A stretch of 17,068 nucleotides of DNA from Phycisphaerae bacterium (GTDB lineage: Bacteria > Planctomycetota > Phycisphaerae > Phycisphaerales > Phycisphaeraceae): positions 1-17,068 of the forward strand of contig NZCH01000075.1 of the NCBI GenBank assembly GCA_002688155.1, given 5' to 3'. Below are positions 14,895 to 17,068 of the stretch, in pieces. The notes below the pieces were generated by a model. That model was not told where the DNA came from and made no database searches. It was given only the letters and a program-made list of their open reading frames with translations. Made by a program: the position numbers and the translations under genes. Each line of letters opens with the position of its first letter. The first letter of the stretch is position 1.

Positions 14895-14900
14895 ATTATA
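14895..14900 (-). promoter_or_regulatory. Possible -10 element for the acetyltransferase-mfd unit
   Basis: A perfect TATAAT on the minus strand lies just past the stop codon of the DUF4091-like gene and about 160 bp before the acetyltransferase start. The position 17 bases upstream (GTCACC) is a poor -35, and there is no TG extension. The location in the only sizeable gap of this strand supports it; the weak -35 argues against. Confidence 0.35.
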
Positions 14901-14907
14901 CGCCGGT

Positions 14908-17068
14908 TCATTGCGTGGTGACGTGCCCGATCGTTTCGGCACCCGCGAATGTTCGGCGCGACGTACGCAGATCGATCCATCGGCGTTTGGCAGGCGGCGC
15001 CGCACGATCCAGCAGCGCACCGACTTTCATGCGCACATCCCACAACTGCCGCGGCGAAAGCGAGCCGAATGTAAGCGTCCCCGCGTCCTCACCGCCCTGC
15101 GTTTTGAATACAGGCTTGAGCTGCAACATGCGCCTCACGTCCCGACCCACACGCCAGCAAGGGTGGTTGTATACCTTTGCGAACATGACCAGATACTCAA
15201 CGTCCTGCTGGCCACGTCGGTAGGCTTTGAGCCTTATGCTCGGCACCGGAGCCACCTGCTTGAGCGGCTTACCGTGATAAAACATCGCGTGGCTATCACC
15301 TTTGATCCACGCCTTCTTTCCACCGATAGTCTGCCAGGGCAGCACACCGTCGCCGCCGAGGCACCACGTATCGATGCACCACGCCGCCGCCCAGACGTTG
15401 GACACAGTGATGTTGTTCGATCCGCCATAGTTATACAGCACATTATCGTTGCGACGCTTGCGGTCCATGATGAGCGGCAGGTATCGATGAAACGGCCCGC
15501 CGACGACGTTGACGTCCAGTACGCCGTCGAGCGTGTCGCGCTGCCACTGCGGGCGCGAAATGTCGCAGCGGTAGACCAGCCTTGGCAATATATCGCCTGG
15601 TGCGGTGCTGCCGTACGCGCGACCGACACCTTCATGAAAGGCGCGGCCAAACCAGCGCAGCGCCCAGAAGTCCTGCGTGTTCGTCGGCTCATCGAACAGC
15701 CACGGCGCCGAAGCGGAACTCCAGCCCTTGCGTTTGAAGATGACCTTGTTGTTCAGGTAGAACTCGAAAAACGTGTCGTTCCATCCGCGCTCGCGAAAGT
15801 GCTGTGTAAACATGCGACACGCGTTCACGAATTGGGCGCGATAGCGCGGCGTGACGGCGTTTTCGATCCAGTACCCGCCCTTGAAATTCGGTTCGATTTT
15901 GACCGGCCAGTTTTCGTTCAATGGCAGGTAAAACACTTCGATCGGCACGCCGCGACGCGGAAGGTCGGAAAACCCCGTGCCATCGAACAACGGACCGAAC
16001 CTCGCGTCGTACGAGGCCCAGTCAAATCGCCCTTTGCGGTTACGTGGTGCACAGCCGGGGTTGACCTGGCCGCGCCAGTTGTAGGGCAATCGGTTCAGGC
16101 ACGTGCGGTGTTCGTGTGCAACGCGGTAGTAGGCAAGGTCCTCCGGCGGCGCCGGTACGCCGTAACCGTTCATTTGTGGAATGAACGACAAGTGATCGGG
16201 CAGCGTGAAGTTCCACACGCGCAGCGACACGCCTAATTCAAGCATGTCCGCACCGCGCCGAAGTAACAACGTGCCTCGGTGCTCGCCGGACGGCGCATCG
16301 TGCGGGACGTACAACTCTGCAAGCAGCGCCAAATGCGTTGGCGTTTTCTTGGCTTTGCGCGGCCAGGTCGGCATGGGTGACGCGTTGGGGATGACGGGGT
16401 CGGGGAACAAGCCTTTGTTCGTTTGCACGTATCTCAGTCTCTGAACGTCCGCGCGAATCGACTTCGATTGCTCACCGTCAAAAGTCAGCCGCGCATCCAC
16501 AGGTTCGACCGGGCCTCGCACGACGACTTGAAACGCGACGAACTCATTGCGCGCCGCAGCGAGCGTCACACGCCTCGTGCTGTTAGTCCACACGTGGTTT
16601 TGACGCAGGTAACCCGCATGGTTTTCCGGGATCAGTTCGCCCGTGACGCCATTGACTTTGTCGAGGGCATCGATCACAAACACGTCGGCATCACCGAGTT
16701 TTGGCACGGGCACGAGCGGTACCGAGGCCGATGGATTGCGTTCCATGACGAGCGTCGGTTGTGAATCCACGCTGAGCCGGCCCTGTACCGCCGTAACCGG
16801 GCCAATGTTTCCCGCCGCGTCGACAGCACACACGCCCAGCGTGATCGGTCCCTTGCGCATGTTCGGTAAATCATGCAACCGCATCGTCACCAGGTCACCG
16901 ACACCGCCCGCTAGCGGAATCAGATAGCGCGGTACATCGCGCGCGTTTTTCCAATCGAGTGGTGCACCAGGCGAATACCAGCAAAAAAATCCGATGACGC
17001 CGGCATTGCCCTGGTCGACAGGCGTGCGCCACGTTACGACCGCCTCGCCGGGCGGCAGGTCCGCAAGG
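14908..17068 (-). CDS. FN3-like plus DUF4091-like (glycoside-hydrolase-like) protein, 5' end outside the window
   Basis: The frame is open to the right edge, so the gene is cut and its start and any signal peptide are not visible; at least 719 residues are present. The first part seen (about 16770-17068) reads like a fibronectin-III domain: GEAVVTWRTPVDQG, then RYLIPL, then GVCAVDAAGNIGPV. Next comes a beta-rich region with YVPHDAPSGEHRGTLLLRRG and VSLRVWNFTLPD, typical of the domain preceding DUF4091. The large catalytic-like region then contains NRLPYNWRGQVNPG, VFYLPLNENWP and WLFDEP. The C-terminal DUF4091 signature is KGDSHAMFYHGKP followed by PSIRLKAYRRGQQDVEYL. Proteins of this kind are usually exported, barrel-fold, glycoside-hydrolase-like proteins with unproven substrates. 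Polysaccharide degradation is a reasonable guess and nothing more. It lies 171 bp upstream of the acetyltransferase gene. Confidence 0.8.
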   Translation of the reverse strand, partial: LADLPPGEAVVTWRTPVDQGNAGVIGFFCWYSPGAPLDWKNARDVPRYLIPLAGGVGDLVTMRLHDLPNMRKGPITLGVCAVDAAGNIGPVTAVQGRLSVDSQPTLVMERNPSASVPLVPVPKLGDADVFVIDALDKVNGVTGELIPENHAGYLRQNHVWTNSTRRVTLAAARNEFVAFQVVVRGPVEPVDARLTFDGEQSKSIRADVQRLRYVQTNKGLFPDPVIPNASPMPTWPRKAKKTPTHLALLAELYVPHDAPSGEHRGTLLLRRGADMLELGVSLRVWNFTLPDHLSFIPQMNGYGVPAPPEDLAYYRVAHEHRTCLNRLPYNWRGQVNPGCAPRNRKGRFDWASYDARFGPLFDGTGFSDLPRRGVPIEVFYLPLNENWPVKIEPNFKGGYWIENAVTPRYRAQFVNACRMFTQHFRERGWNDTFFEFYLNNKVIFKRKGWSSASAPWLFDEPTNTQDFWALRWFGRAFHEGVGRAYGSTAPGDILPRLVYRCDISRPQWQRDTLDGVLDVNVVGGPFHRYLPLIMDRKRRNDNVLYNYGGSNNITVSNVWAAAWCIDTWCLGGDGVLPWQTIGGKKAWIKGDSHAMFYHGKPLKQVAPVPSIRLKAYRRGQQDVEYLVMFAKVYNHPCWRVGRDVRRMLQLKPVFKTQGGEDAGTLTFGSLSPRQLWDVRMKVGALLDRAAPPAKRRWIDLRTSRRTFAGAETIGHVTTQ

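Noticed and set aside
14626..16236. 536-residue plus-strand open frame
   Set aside because: It lies antisense to the DUF4091-like gene and the acetyltransferase start; its composition is Arg/His/Val-rich with no family resemblance, as expected for a GC-rich shadow frame.

Overview
This is 17 kb of high-GC bacterial chromosome, mostly housekeeping genes. The most likely source is a planctomycete, probably of the Phycisphaerae type. That placement is inferred from protein features: a long GyrB with a domain between TOPRIM and tail, a ribosomal protein S9 with an acidic/proline-rich N-terminal extension, a single-domain ArgA-type acetyltransferase, a large FN3-like/DUF4091-like protein, a small anchored protein ending in an LRQAI..KELLD.P.SLR motif, and several starts with poor Shine-Dalgarno sequences. 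No 16S rRNA or other decisive marker is present.

Layout from the left. At 1-2585 (+) is the 3' part of a large TPR-repeat protein, cut by the window edge. At 2817-5408 (+) is gyrB, preceded by an extended -10 promoter and a leader hairpin. At 5409-5838 there is no intact gene: it holds a decayed nucleotidyltransferase-like fragment and a perfect 11-bp hairpin between converging genes. The ribosomal operon rplM-rpsI reads leftward (6844 to 5839) from a near-consensus promoter at 6935-6962. At 7022-8941 (-) is a very long coiled-coil protein with two membrane segments flanking a Wzz-like extracytoplasmic region. Divergent from it, 9171-10504 (+) carries a membrane-anchored Pro/Gln-rich protein translationally coupled (ATGA overlap) to a macro-domain ADP-ribose hydrolase of the YmdB type. 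Converging on that, a leftward unit of an ArgA-type N-acetyltransferase followed by mfd covers 14736 to 10586. At the right edge, 14908-17068 (-) is a 5'-truncated FN3-like plus DUF4091-like (glycoside-hydrolase-like) protein.

Functionally the window mixes information processing (gyrase B, ribosomal proteins L13 and S9, Mfd transcription-coupled repair) with envelope or surface proteins (TPR, coiled-coil/Wzz-like, anchored Pro/Gln-rich, DUF4091-like). I found no CRISPR array, tRNA, rRNA, transposase or phage gene. No complete new system is obvious. The best leads are the coiled-coil/Wzz-like architecture, the coupled anchored-protein/macro-domain pair, the nucleotidyltransferase remnant, and the repeat-derived-looking insertion in Mfd.
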